DNA from: Leishmania donovani
Lineage: Eukaryota; Euglenozoa; Kinetoplastea; Trypanosomatida; Trypanosomatidae
NCBI RefSeq assembly: GCF_000227135.1
Contig: NC_018251.1
Span: 1-64,000 of the forward strand
DNA: 64,000 nucleotides
Reading direction: 5' to 3'
The position numbers were made by a program, and so were the translations under genes. Each line of letters starts with the position of its first letter. Position 1 is the first letter of the stretch. The notes beneath the pieces are model-generated. The model was not told where the DNA came from. It ran no database searches and was given only the letters and a program-made list of their open reading frames with translations. Of the stretch, positions 29,190-39,869 are shown piece after piece.

Positions 29190-30932
29190 GGGTTCTCTTC
29201 GTTTCAACGCATGCCCGGCGGTAGGGTGTGCTCGGCTGCTTTTTTTTTCCGTTTCTCTTTTCCGTCCATCCGTAGGCTTCGTTCTGAACACCAGTGCTGG
29301 GCGCACTCCGTCACTGCGCTTCCCCCCTCCCCCACTCTCTTACAACCTCCAACGCTTTTTTCATTTGCCTGTTTTACCCTTTGTTTGATTTTGTTGTATA
29401 CACATGCACGAATAGACTTCGCCCCCGTCGACTGTTTCCTGCTTGTCTCTCCGAGGCGCATGACTCTTTCCCGCCTCTCATGGGTTTTACCCCCTCGCAA
29501 CGCCACCGTCGCCAGTCGTCGGCACGAATCATGCCTTTGCATGTACGCGCACTCGCACGCAGGAGTTCAAGCGTGCACCTGGTAACGCTGCTGAGTCTTT
29601 TCGTCTAGGGTCCGTTTCTGAGACTTACGCGTGTGTGTCTCTCCTGTCATGAAGGAGGACCCCTTTGGCGTGGTATCCAGGATTCAGCGCCCGCTGCGGG
29701 CGAGGAAGCCAAGCAGCCACCCTCTCCCCTGTCAACGCCGAACCACGTCCGGTGCTGACAGGGTTAGGTACCTACGACGTGAGGAGGTCAGAGCAATGTG
29801 TGGCTGCTGATGCCGGAGGTGGGGCTGTGGATGGATCTGCGGCGGAGCGACCTGCGGCAGCGAAGACATGTACACTATCCATATTATAGACAGAGCTGCA
29901 ACGTAGTGCGAACGCAGCCCACGCGGCCCTCGCGCTGCCTCCTGGTACGGGCTGCCTCAGCCACGCCGAGGAGGACGCACGAGGTGGCGGCCGGCAGAGC
30001 GGGAGGTGGGTGGGTGTAGTTCGAGGCAGGGGCCGTGCTCGGGTGAGTGAGTCGGCGCATCTCGTGTACCGCGTGTGTCTACGGCTGCTTGGCACCACGC
30101 GATGGGGCCTGTGGCCGTCTGGCCGGGGGTGGCGGTAGGGTGGTGTCTGAGGCATGCTGTGTGGCAGAATGGCCACGTTGAAAATAAACAAACAATCATG
30201 CGCCTGTGTGCCCGAGGACATGTGCTCATTTTATCCACCCACCCGCAGCTGGCACTCAGCCGATGAACGTGGTGACACAAGGTCAAAGGAGTGGGAGCGT
30301 ACTGCGAAAGGGATATGCGCCTTGTGTGATATGAGGGCGATATCGGGGGCAAAGTGCTGTGCGCCACGTTGATGAGGTACGAATCTACGGCGCTCTTCAT
30401 GCCATTGCGCCCTTGAAGGGATCAGCGGCACTTGTAGCAGAAGGAGACATACCGCTGGCGCACAACAATGTAGGGGCCATCGTTGCATGCGACTGTGGTG
30501 CAGTATTGAAATCCAAGTTGCCGTGCCCTCACACCCCGTCCTCCTTTTGCAGCTGTGTGGTGTTCTCCATCGACGACCAGCGAGTCACACCGCGACGTCG
30601 CAGCTTTACGTCTCTGTGGCACTGCTCGTTTGCACACTTTTTTTTTTGTTGTATGCTGCTTGTCTGTTTCCTTCGAATGCCGCCTCTCATGCTCACCTGC
30701 CGAACCGCTGTCCTGGACCGCGTGTGCCGATCCTTAGAGTCCTTTTCAACCACTTCCTCTCCCCCTCATCCTAGGCGACGCGCGCCTTTGCGGCTGTCAA
30801 CCACTTCGTCTAGCGCAGCATTCGAAGATCAATCGCCCCGTCCACAAACAAAAAAGAGGGGTTGTTTTTTTTCCGCAGAAGAGCTGCATCTTCTTGTCAC
30901 CGATCGTGCCTCGGTTGAGCTCATTGGTACCC
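29190..30932. other. long intercistronic spacer containing a retroposon copy
   Basis: 1.7 kb without a gene, holding the second SIDER-like copy downstream of the PEX11-type gene. T-rich runs at about 29239-29248 and 30637-30648. Confidence 0.7.
29653..30182 (+). mobile_element. SIDER-like degenerate retroposon, copy 2
   Basis: Same 530-base block as 25237-25766, one substitution. It ends in a different A-rich tail (AAAATAAACAAACAA). Immediately before it is TCATG and shortly after the tail TCATG again; this 5-base match is too short to prove a target-site duplication. It lies in the presumed 3' untranslated region of the PEX11-type gene and has the direction of transcription. Confidence 0.75.
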
Positions 30933-31802
30933 ATGGCCACTCTTGAAAAACAGTTGCAGTCCAGCACGCTGAGCAAGCAGTGCAGGGCAGATCTGCTCAA
31001 CCATGTCGAGGAAGTCGAAACAAGCTCTCGGCGCCTCTCCAAGAAGATGATCACGCTCCCGGATTCCAACCTCCCATCCGCGGTCACGATGCCGACCGAC
31101 AACTCCGTGAAGCGTGGCATTCGCGCCGCCACCGCCGGCGCTAACACGGAGCGGTCGCTGCACTACACTGCAAGAAAGCAGGAGAAGGATGAGATGGTTG
31201 CCAGCCGGATCATCTCTGACAGGAATCTGAGCGGAACGTACTTCAAAGATTGCTCGCACAAGTTTGTGAACGGCGCACGCAGCTGGCCTGACCCATTCCG
31301 GTCCTCGCGCAGCCGCACAGCACTTTCGGGCAAAGATATGGATTTTGTCTACCGCTATGCCGAGGCAGCGACGGGGTCCGCAATTGAGCGCCCGCAGCCG
31401 TCAGACGACGCCTCCGTTGCTGCGACGGCGGCGTACCGCAAGGCGTTCCGGCAGTACAAGGGAAGAGACCCCACCGCGAAGGAGATGGAGGAGGCAGGCA
31501 GGCTGGTGTACGCTTTTGATGAACACGGCAGCGTTGGGGTGCTTCAGAAGCCACACAGCTGCTACCCTCACACACACATCTCGGCCGTCAAGACGCACAT
31601 CCGCACGTGCCCAAATCAGGTGTACTTACCGGAAGTGCCTCCTGTGCGTGCCGCACGAAGCGAGTTCCCCGGACCGATCCCAACGTGGTCGAGCACCAAG
31701 CGCACTACCACCATGGCCACCAATGGCACGTACCGACCTGGCCACCATCAGGCCACGAGTCTGAAGCGGGAGGCAATGAGTACGGTGGTGGGCTCTCGTT
31801 GA
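30933..31802 (+). CDS. hypothetical basic protein, possibly axonemal
   Basis: 289 residues, family not recognised. It is rich in K/R and S/T with many Y and H. Features seen: KMITLPDSNLPSAVTMPTDNS, repeated short helices, VYRYAEAATG, a GRDPTAKEMEEAGRLVYAF stretch and SCYPHTHISAVKTHIRTCPN (clustered Cys/His, not a standard zinc finger). No membrane span or signal. The composition and disordered, tyrosine-dotted ends resemble small flagellar microtubule-associated proteins, but that is a guess. The ATG at 30933 is the first after the splice region; the frame is open slightly further only from non-ATG codons. Confidence 0.75.
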   Translation: MATLEKQLQSSTLSKQCRADLLNHVEEVETSSRRLSKKMITLPDSNLPSAVTMPTDNSVKRGIRAATAGANTERSLHYTARKQEKDEMVASRIISDRNLSGTYFKDCSHKFVNGARSWPDPFRSSRSRTALSGKDMDFVYRYAEAATGSAIERPQPSDDASVAATAAYRKAFRQYKGRDPTAKEMEEAGRLVYAFDEHGSVGVLQKPHSCYPHTHISAVKTHIRTCPNQVYLPEVPPVRAARSEFPGPIPTWSSTKRTTTMATNGTYRPGHHQATSLKREAMSTVVGSR

Positions 31803-32714
31803 GCCTCACTTCTTTCGCTCGGTGCACTTACTACTCGAATCTCGCCACATGTGGTGCGTATGCGCGCTATAGACAGCCTCCTCTGCTGGCGTGCGTGGCT
31901 ACTGTTCTCTGTGTTGCTGTGGTTACTGTTCAAGGTGAGTGGATGTACGGTCCTCTTGTGTTCGTTTTTGCTTCTTTTGTCCCCTGTTTTCTTTGTATCT
32001 CCCCCGTCTGGTAGACAGTGCACCACATGTGTCGAGGAGAACTGAGCCATCAACGTGAGGTGCTCGCACGCACCAGCCTTCGCCTGCGTGTTTGTGGCTG
32101 CGTTTAGACGTCTCTAGCGCCACGCCTCGCGCTGTTCGCCTCTCCTTTCCTAAAGTCCATGTATCTTATGCGTTTTTTTTTTTGGGGGGGGGGAGGGGGT
32201 GGTCTGCATGTTTCTCGTTTTCTCTGTATTTGGAGAATGCAACTTGACGATGCAGAGGCTTATGCTCATGAAAACTGAGCGGTTGCCGTCTCGACAAGCA
32301 ACCTCCCCAATATCCAGTTTCTTGCCCTCCGAACGAGCCGCTTGCGCGGAGGAATTGAATGTGTAGACTCACCATTGGCCATCTAAGCGTTTCAGTGGAC
32401 CGGTTTGGACGGCAAGGCCCCTGCCCTCCGCGCAGACACCTGCGCAGATCCAGCAAGGAGGGGCTGATTTTCTTTTTTGGAGACCGGCCTGCCTTATGGC
32501 GTTGGCTCCGCATGCTCATCTGCCCCTTCTATACCTCGCCTTCACCACCGCTTTTTCGTCCTTGTCTTGACCTTCTCGTCGTTTTGTGCTCTCATCGGAT
32601 GGCTCACACAGCAAGGAAGCCATTTCTGTTTTACTTGCGGTGCGCACATCTGTTTTGCCAAGCCCACTCACAGGTACATCTCCCTATTCTCGAAACCAGA
32701 CGACAGCTGCAGCG
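31803..32714. other. intercistronic spacer
   Basis: No gene-like frame. A striking T11 then G10 junction lies at 32173-32193, followed by A and G5. CT-rich runs at about 32525-32580 precede the next gene. Confidence 0.5.
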
Positions 32715-33440
32715 ATGGAGCGCACGGCTGATCAGCGCATTCGCACGACGGAGTGGGAGGACGTGCAGTACCGGTATGGCAACCGCGTCGGCAAGTACAA
32801 AACACACGAACTGGAGATACTAGCCCAACAAATTGCCGACAGAAACCAAAACACGTGCCTCACAGCCTATGACCCACAAGCGGAGAAAGTCGCAGCCAAG
32901 CTTGAGCGTGGAGGGTACGAGTACAAGGGCGGCGAAGAGGAAGGCACCAACTTCATTGTGGACTCGGACGACGAGGACGAAGCGGTGGCTGCTATCCGTC
33001 GAAGACGTCTGATGGAGCTGCAGCGGCAGAAGGCGATGGAGCGCTTTGGGGTATTACGGCACATCCCGGGCGCTGACTACGTCGCAGAGGTGACAGAGGC
33101 GTCTTCTTCGTGTTGGGTGGTGGCGGCGCTCATCAAACCGGGTCACAGCGACTGTGAGGCACTGTTGACGGTGCTTCGCACGGTGGCTCAGCGGCGCCGA
33201 TCGGTCAAGTTCGTTTCGATGATCTACACCGAGGCAATTCCTAAATTTCCCGACGGCCTCCTTCCCTGCGTACTGTTGTACAAGGACAAAGAGTTGAAGA
33301 AGCAGATCACTGGGCTGGCAGACTGGCAGGCCCAGAAGAGGTTGAGTGTTGCCACAGTCGAGCAGGTGCTTTCTCGCAACGGTGTTCTGCCGCCTATCGA
33401 GGACGACGAAATCGACGAAGCCGTGGATAAGGATGAGTGA
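32715..33440 (+). CDS. phosducin-like protein (PDCL3/Plp2 type)
   Basis: 241 residues, close to the length of animal PDCL3 (about 240). N-terminal TEWEDVQYRYG matches the family's TEWxD box. A charged helix (RRRRLMELQRQKAMERFG) follows, then a thioredoxin-fold domain (about 115-225: DYVAEVTEASSSCWVVAALI, KFVSMIYTEAIPKFPDGLLP, VLLYKDKELKKQITGL) without the CxxC redox pair. These proteins are cofactors of the CCT/TRiC chaperonin in folding of tubulin and actin. An acidic tail (EDDEIDEAVDKDE) ends the protein. The frame upstream to 32586 is 5' leader. Confidence 0.85.
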   Translation: MERTADQRIRTTEWEDVQYRYGNRVGKYKTHELEILAQQIADRNQNTCLTAYDPQAEKVAAKLERGGYEYKGGEEEGTNFIVDSDDEDEAVAAIRRRRLMELQRQKAMERFGVLRHIPGADYVAEVTEASSSCWVVAALIKPGHSDCEALLTVLRTVAQRRRSVKFVSMIYTEAIPKFPDGLLPCVLLYKDKELKKQITGLADWQAQKRLSVATVEQVLSRNGVLPPIEDDEIDEAVDKDE

Positions 33441-34265
33441 AGTGCCCAGCGTCCGTCTCTCGGATGGCTCTTCGTACCTGTAATTTTTGTGAAGCCTACA
33501 GTGGAGCTGCTTTCCGACCTTGGAGCTGCGCTTACGCTGAACGATCCGATGTGTACCTCTCAGACCGCTGCAAAACGTTTCTTACTCGTCGATGCCGTTG
33601 CTCTTGCTACTCCGCGTGCGTACAGCCATCCGCTGCCAGGCTTGTCGTTTTCGAGATGCCATACCGCTGTGAATCTTCCAGTCGTGCATGTTCATGTGTG
33701 TGTGTGTGTGTAGTCGCGTTTTCCCATGAAAAGGGGTTTGTGTGTGCTCCCTTTCTGCCCCGTCGCTTCTCCGCTTTTATCACGCAGCTGTGACGGCGAA
33801 CCGCTGACGATGCAGGACTGAAACCAAACGTAAATGGCGGAGGACACTCTCTAGCTGTCACTATGAAGATGGAGTTGCTCCCGTCGCAAAGAGTGTGATG
33901 ATAGTGAAGGCGATGCTGCTTTCCCAATCGCTGGCGAGACATACACGGAGTGCCTTGCGTGAAAGATGTTGCCACCAAAGCCTTCCGGCACCAACGAGGT
34001 GGCTGTCCGATCACCTCAACTAATGTCCGCTCCTCCGCCCCTCTCTCTTTTCTGGCCGCTGCCGTTAACGCCCCCTTACCGGCTCCTCTTTCGCGGTTCG
34101 TTTTCGACTGTTTGTGTGTGGGCCTTCGCACCATCGCTTGAGGCCTGTGCGTACGCCTCTGCCCTCCCTCTCTATCCCCAAACTCATCCGCCAGCCTGTC
34201 TCTTTGCCGATTGTGCTCGCGCTTGAGTGCGGGAGGGAGGAGGCTACCATCGGCCACTCCTCGCC
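33441..34265. other. intercistronic spacer
   Basis: No gene-like frame. TG9 microsatellite near 33694-33712; CT-rich tract at about 34158-34205. Confidence 0.5.
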
Positions 34266-35873
34266 ATGCCCGTCGACGGACACCTTATCGCTGATGTGCA
34301 GCGACTTCGCCAGCTCGGGGAGCAGTCGCTCTTCCTCCTCGTTGTCGGCGGTAAAGGTGCGGGCAAAAGTACGGCACTTCAGAGCTTCGCCAGCGGACTG
34401 CAGGTGGCGACCAAGGTTCGGCACGCGGCCGGAGTGCACGACTGTGCTCTTACCGCACCGGCAGCTGCTTCACCCGACGATGACTTCACACTGTGGACGC
34501 TGACCTACGCCACTGTGGCGCACAGCAGCTCGACGTTAGGCGCACTCTCTACCCGTGCACCACTGTTGCGGCCCTTCTCGATCGTTGTCGCTGATGACAT
34601 TGACCTCCTCTGGCTTCTATGCAGCATGAACGGCCTTCTGCCACCCCTCCAGTGTCTTCTCCACGCAGTGTTGACGAGCTCGTCGTGTGCGGTCGTGGCC
34701 AGTGCTCCTAGTCAGGACACGGTACCGCCATGGCTACTAGAACAAAAGCTACCTGCTCTCTACCCGCTCCGCGAGCTTACCGAGGCGGGAGCGAGGCGGC
34801 TGTTGCGCAGCGTTCCGCAGCCACTCTTCAAATCACGTGGCGAGCTGCTCATTAGTGCACAGACCCCCTTCACATCACGTCAAATGTTTCTCTTCAACGC
34901 ATGCATGGCACTGGAGGCCGCCTCGCACGGCGCTACCGGAGAAACGCTGCGCTCACTGGTTCAGGAGGACCGCGCCTTCCTCCACCACCGGCGTTCCCCT
35001 ACTGGCTCCCAGCGCGCACCTCCCCACCTTTACGGTTTAGGCGAGGTTCGCCATCGCATCAGCACTCTTGTCTCTGTCTTCGCCGCACACAGTAGCCCAG
35101 GCGGTGGCGGTCAGCTGATGGCATCCCTCCCCTCTTCCACCGGGTTGCTTCTTCACGGCCCCTCGGGGTGCGGAAAGTCCAGCCTCGCCCGACAGACGGC
35201 CGCCGATTTTCCGTCTATCCCATTTTTCTTTGTGGAATGCACGATGCTATTTTCCAAGTACCTCGGAGAGAGTGAGGCGCAGTTGCGGGAGGTTTACCGT
35301 CGAGCACGGACGCGCACTCCGGCGGTGGTGGTACTGGAGGACCTGGACGTCATCGCACAGTCTCGCGGCGCGGTGCAGCACGGAGACGGGGACCAGAGCA
35401 GCGGCAACAGCAAAAGCCAGCTCGACGTCACAAGGCGCATGCTGGCGGGTCTCCTCTGCGAGCTGGACGGCGTCACAGACAACAGTGGCGTACTCACCAT
35501 TGGAATCACTAATGCACCGCAGGTGCTCGACGCTGCCGTCCTCCGCCAGGGCCGACTTGAAACGCTTGTGTACATTCCGCCCCTCACCCAGGACGGGGCA
35601 GAGGAATGGTGCACGCATTTTTTCGAGCGATTCGACGGCGCAGAGGGGCAGAGGCGCGAGTGCGTCGTGATGGTGGCCAGCCACGCGGTCGGCTGCGCTG
35701 CCGCGTCGCTGCAGTACGTCCTGCGAAAAGTGTTCGAAGCATGTGCGCTGCGTCACGGTTGGGACGCAGCCTCAGCCGGCTCGCTGCCCTTGCCGACCCT
35801 TGCGGAGATTCAGGGACACCTCTTCGAGAGCTGCTCCGTGCTGCGGCGCGTGAACCACCCACACTTCGAGTAA
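34266..35873 (+). CDS. compact protein with two AAA+ ATPase domains
   Basis: 535 residues. The first ATPase region has GGKGAGKS (28-35, K34) and a Walker-B-like VVADDIDLLW, but no clear second region of homology. The second has GPSGCGKSS (298-306, K304), SKYLGESEAQLREVYRRAR, VVVLEDLDVI (E358-D359), GITNAP (sensor 1) and a terminal DAAVLRQGRLE arginine-finger region. The second domain is that of type II AAA proteins (Cdc48/NVL/SPATA5/PEX1-PEX6), yet the protein is far shorter than any of these and lacks an N-domain. The canonical DE of Walker B is ED in the second domain (E358, D359). Function unknown; a peroxin-like or ribosome-biogenesis unfoldase are the nearest ideas. Confidence 0.82.
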   Translation: MPVDGHLIADVQRLRQLGEQSLFLLVVGGKGAGKSTALQSFASGLQVATKVRHAAGVHDCALTAPAAASPDDDFTLWTLTYATVAHSSSTLGALSTRAPLLRPFSIVVADDIDLLWLLCSMNGLLPPLQCLLHAVLTSSSCAVVASAPSQDTVPPWLLEQKLPALYPLRELTEAGARRLLRSVPQPLFKSRGELLISAQTPFTSRQMFLFNACMALEAASHGATGETLRSLVQEDRAFLHHRRSPTGSQRAPPHLYGLGEVRHRISTLVSVFAAHSSPGGGGQLMASLPSSTGLLLHGPSGCGKSSLARQTAADFPSIPFFFVECTMLFSKYLGESEAQLREVYRRARTRTPAVVVLEDLDVIAQSRGAVQHGDGDQSSGNSKSQLDVTRRMLAGLLCELDGVTDNSGVLTIGITNAPQVLDAAVLRQGRLETLVYIPPLTQDGAEEWCTHFFERFDGAEGQRRECVVMVASHAVGCAAASLQYVLRKVFEACALRHGWDAASAGSLPLPTLAEIQGHLFESCSVLRRVNHPHFE

Positions 35874-36948
35874 TGGGCGCCTCTCACAACGCCTGTTAAA
35901 CAAAACATAATTTCATAGATCAAAGGCATAAAGCGCTCTACGTGGCGTGTGTGTGGGCCTGTGTGATGCAGACGGGAGCTCGTGTTCTTGGCCCCCCCCC
36001 AAACCCCACCCTGACGTGCTGCTCTTCCTAAAGGCGCTGCGTATCTCTCTATGCACTTGTGCCGCAGAGCGGTGAAATAGGTCTGATAGAAGATCTCTGG
36101 CGTAGCGACGCCCTCCCTCTCTCCGTGTTAGCCGGTGCCGCTTTCTCCGTTTCGTGGCGCACCCACCTCGGGTCTTCTGCTTTCAAATGGTCTTCTCTGC
36201 AGAAGTTTCAACGTGCGTCGCCCAGCAACGCTTTTGCTCCTATCCGTCGCGCATCCTCCTTTCACTCTCTCGATCACTCCTGCTCTTTGCGGCCACAGGA
36301 CGTGGCAAGCACACGTACACCGGAGCGCGCGCCGATCGCATTCGTCTCTTTTTTTCACGTTCGGAAAGAGGCATCAGCTGAACGTTTTTGTTCTAAAGCT
36401 CTCGTTTGTTTGGAGCCCGCCGCGCCTGCGTGTCCAGGGGCTCGTGGCTGACCTTGGCTGCCGCTCAAAGGCGATCAGCTCGCACGACGAGAGTAGGCGG
36501 CATACACACAAACTCACAGCGCCGGGCGCCTTGTGTTAAGGGTGAGGAGCGGTGGAGAACTGCTTTCCTGGAGTCTCCTCCGCTACCCTGCGTCTAATCA
36601 GCCTCGTGCACACATCACAGCTGCGCGTCGCCCTCTTGCAGGAACCTTCTCGAGGCGCCTACCTTTTTTGTGTTCTGTCTTGGTTGCGCGCCCAGGCCTG
36701 AGGGCGTCACGTTTTCCGCGGAGGATTTCCCGCAGTGCTATGAAGTGGCGCCCGCTGGCGTTTTTCAGTGCTCCTCGCCAACACGCATTCTGCTGCCTGC
36801 CTTTGCACCCCCTACGCATTCTCGCAGACACACACGCGCGAACGGGATCCGTCCTGTCACATTGCTCATCGTAGTATCTCTTATCCTCTGTGTCTCGCGC
36901 TGTTCTACCATTGTGTCTTCTCTTCCGTATTGTCTGGCGTGACAGCGG
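35874..36948. other. intercistronic spacer
   Basis: Over 1 kb with no convincing gene. C10 run near 35992-36001; CT-rich runs before 36949. Confidence 0.5.
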
Positions 36949-39390
36949 ATGGATTACCGGTCGCCATTTGAGCTACGCCAGCAGCTCCTCGAGGAGGCCC
37001 GGGCTTCCCAGTCAACGTTGCCGCCAAAGAAGTGGAAGAGCAAGACCAAGGGCAGCAGTGGCGGCAACGGCGACAACTGTGCCGCGCCGCTCCCTAGGCA
37101 CTGCTCAGTGGTTAAAGATGGCTCGGGCTTTATGCCCTCCACCGCACTTCCTGATGACCCCACCGCACTGGTGCGCGAGGTTCCTGGCGCCGAGAACATT
37201 GAGGCCCTCAATGCGGCCCTGGAGCGCGAGGAGGCGGTGCAGCGGTATGTGGAGAAAGAGAAGCTCTCGGTAGAGGAGTCTGCCAAGTACATTATGGCAA
37301 ATGGCAGCACAATGCAGCGCATCTCTTTTTTCGGTCATGTCCGCGAGCAGCTTGTCGACTTGCCCTCGAAGGGGATCTCCAAGGTGCTGGAGACGCTACT
37401 GGACTCGATGTGGGCGCAAGACCCTGAGCTGCAGTGTCGCGCGCCGGAGAATCTTCTGAAGCTTGTAGGTTTGCTGGACCCGAACACGGCAACTAAGATG
37501 TATGACTTTACCAAGACAATGCTGACCGTCCAGACGCCGGAGATTCGCGTAGCGTGGTGTGAGTTGCTGCTCGGGCTCATCGACTACTTGCCTGTTAGTG
37601 TGCTGCAAAGTGACCTGATTGTGCTCGCCGTGAACAAGTCGGAGCACGCGCAGCCGCAGGATCAGCGCGAACTGAGTTGCAAGCTCTTTGGCGCCCTCTG
37701 CCAGCATATAGCTTCTGAAAAGGTCGAGGAACTCATACTGCCCCGAGCCCTGGCCTTGTGCCAGGACACGAACGTCGGCGTCCGCCAGCGAATGTGCCAG
37801 CAGTTGTGTGCGATTGCGCATTCACTGGGTGTAGAAAAGGCCAAGACACGCGTAGCGCCGGACTTGTTTGAGCTCCTGAGCGATGAGGAGCAGGCGGTGT
37901 CGCGAGCTGCCTTCTCGTGCCTTATCGACTTAGTGGAGTTCTTCGGCCCCGTCTACCGGCGCGAGAAGCTGTTCCCCATCATCAAGAACTTCATCTCGAA
38001 TCCACCAAGCGAGGTGGTCGGGCTCCTCGTCGGAGAGTTCGGTCGCTTCCTCGACGCCATCAAGACTGACATCATGTCAGACGACGACGTGAAGCTTTTT
38101 GCAGACTTTTTCTGTGCCGCTGCGACGCGACACGAAGAGGAGGCGCGCCGTCAGTGCGCCTTTAACTTTCCTGCTGTGGTGGCATCGCTTCCTCGCACCG
38201 TCTTCGCCACGCACCTGAGCAAAGCGCTCTTGTCCCTCTCCTCTGATAGTTGCGTTGCTGCCCGGGTCAGCGCCGCTGCGGGCATGCACGAGCTTCTTCC
38301 ACTGCTGCACTCGCCAACTGCTGACCTGTTGGAGCGGCCCTTCCTGCGCCTCATCGGTGACTCTGACACGTCCGTACGGGCGGCGCTGGTGAAGCACATC
38401 AACAACCTTCTTGATTACTTCCGCAGCGAGCTGAAAAGCTCGTCCCGCGTGTCGTTCTTTTCTGCCGTCCTTGACGCTCTCCTTTCGTGGGTGTCGGAGC
38501 CTGTGGTGAATTGGCACACTATGCAGCATGTCATGCAGATTGTGGACCACTATATTGACTCGTTCGAGGAGAGGACGCTGACGGAGCAGGTCGTGCCGCG
38601 GCTGTGGGAGTACGCCAAGACCGGGGCGACGATATTGAAGGCCGACTGTGCCACGCTCATTATGCACATAGCCTCCCGCATCGAAAACTTCATCGCGAAG
38701 GCGCAGATGTTTAGCCGCCTGAACAGCGAGTACGGTAGATCCAGCTCGTGCTACGCGCGTCAGACGTACATCTACTTTGTCTCTGCATCCTTTCGCTTTT
38801 TTTCCATGCGCTGTGTTCGGGAGCGTATGCTGGAGTGCTGCCTCGAGCTGCAACGCGACAGCGTGACGGCGGTACGACTGGCACTAGCGCGTAGCCTGCC
38901 GCTGCTGTCGCAGACACTGCGGAAGAGCAACGCCGGCGCCCTCGAAGAGGAATTTACTGCTATGGTCGGCCGGCTGTGCGAAGACGTGGATGAGGAGGTG
39001 CAGGAGGAGGCTGCGAAGTACGTAGCAGGATGCGAACGCCGCGCTCGCGCGAACACCGCTGCGCCAAGCCGATTCAACGAAGAGGTGGATAGCAGACGAG
39101 AGAAGGCGGAGCTGGCGATGCTAGAGCACGCAAAGGAGACGGACAAGGCGGAGCGGCGTGCAAAGCTGCGTGACTTGCTGAAGAGCGAGCGTGAGAAGGA
39201 GCTCATGGAGTTGCCGTCACCTCCAAAGGGACGTAAGCCGGCGCCACCGGCCAGCACAGCACCGCTTCCGTTAACTCGTCGTCACGGCAGCAAGCTCTCT
39301 ATATTGCCCGCTGCGAACACGGTGAGTCTGCCCCGCATTGCGACAGCGAAGCAAACACCGGCGCGGACCATGAGCCGCAAGAGGCCTTGA
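36949..39390 (+). CDS. HEAT-repeat protein, PP2A/PP4 regulatory-subunit-like
   Basis: 813 residues. A basic, Gly/Ser-rich N-terminus (1-60) precedes roughly 600 residues of tandem helical hairpins of HEAT type, for example VGVRQRMCQQLCAIAHSLG and VSRAAFSCLIDLVEFFG and SVRAALVKHINNLLDYF. These have the Asp/Arg spacing of the A subunit of PP2A and of PP4R1/PP4R4. The last 130 residues are charged coiled coil (RREKAELAMLEHAKETDKAERR) and a basic Pro-rich tail. As no catalytic domain is present, it is a scaffold. Phosphatase association is inferred from repeat style only. First ATG after a leader with AG acceptors. Confidence 0.75.
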   Translation: MDYRSPFELRQQLLEEARASQSTLPPKKWKSKTKGSSGGNGDNCAAPLPRHCSVVKDGSGFMPSTALPDDPTALVREVPGAENIEALNAALEREEAVQRYVEKEKLSVEESAKYIMANGSTMQRISFFGHVREQLVDLPSKGISKVLETLLDSMWAQDPELQCRAPENLLKLVGLLDPNTATKMYDFTKTMLTVQTPEIRVAWCELLLGLIDYLPVSVLQSDLIVLAVNKSEHAQPQDQRELSCKLFGALCQHIASEKVEELILPRALALCQDTNVGVRQRMCQQLCAIAHSLGVEKAKTRVAPDLFELLSDEEQAVSRAAFSCLIDLVEFFGPVYRREKLFPIIKNFISNPPSEVVGLLVGEFGRFLDAIKTDIMSDDDVKLFADFFCAAATRHEEEARRQCAFNFPAVVASLPRTVFATHLSKALLSLSSDSCVAARVSAAAGMHELLPLLHSPTADLLERPFLRLIGDSDTSVRAALVKHINNLLDYFRSELKSSSRVSFFSAVLDALLSWVSEPVVNWHTMQHVMQIVDHYIDSFEERTLTEQVVPRLWEYAKTGATILKADCATLIMHIASRIENFIAKAQMFSRLNSEYGRSSSCYARQTYIYFVSASFRFFSMRCVRERMLECCLELQRDSVTAVRLALARSLPLLSQTLRKSNAGALEEEFTAMVGRLCEDVDEEVQEEAAKYVAGCERRARANTAAPSRFNEEVDSRREKAELAMLEHAKETDKAERRAKLRDLLKSEREKELMELPSPPKGRKPAPPASTAPLPLTRRHGSKLSILPAANTVSLPRIATAKQTPARTMSRKRP

Positions 39391-39836
39391 GAGAAAAAGG
39401 AGCGACAGAGAGAGGAGGGGTACCGTTTACGCTTATCCCGATCTCCTTGTCTGTGCTCGCTCGTCTTTTTCGTTGGTTCCGCTTTGGCGCTGCTGCGGTT
39501 GCGTACGTTGGCTGCAGCGTCGCCGTGCTTCTTGCGTGGTCATACATCGTCGCTGGGGGCAGGGAAGTTGGAAGGTTTATGCTCTTCCACGCTGTTCTTC
39601 CTCCTCTTCTCTTTCCTTTCGTTTTTTCCGATCGGCCATCGTGAGCGGATGGACGGTATGGGGGGGGGGGTCTCTCGCCCGTCGGTGGTTACGCGTGGCT
39701 CTCGTTTCTCTTTGGTTTCTTCGTGTTTCTTTCGTCCAGCGATCCTGCTGCTTCTGCGGCCGTACCGGTTGCACTTCGCTTCTTACGGACGACGCTTCTT
39801 TGCGTTCGGGAGCGCCAACGTCTCCCCTTACAAGAC

Positions 39837-39838
<2 letters not shown>

Positions 39839-39868
<30 letters not shown>
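39839..39868 (+). repeat. (GT)15 microsatellite
   Basis: Uninterrupted GT dinucleotides for 30 bases in the spacer, followed by TCTGTG. Confidence 0.95.

Positions 39869-39869
<1 letters not shown>

Noticed and set aside
25237..30182. CRISPR-like repeat pair
   Set aside because: Only two 530-base copies, no short spaced repeats; retroposon tails explain them.
38077..38853. 258-codon open frame on the - strand
   Set aside because: Shadow of the HEAT-repeat gene.
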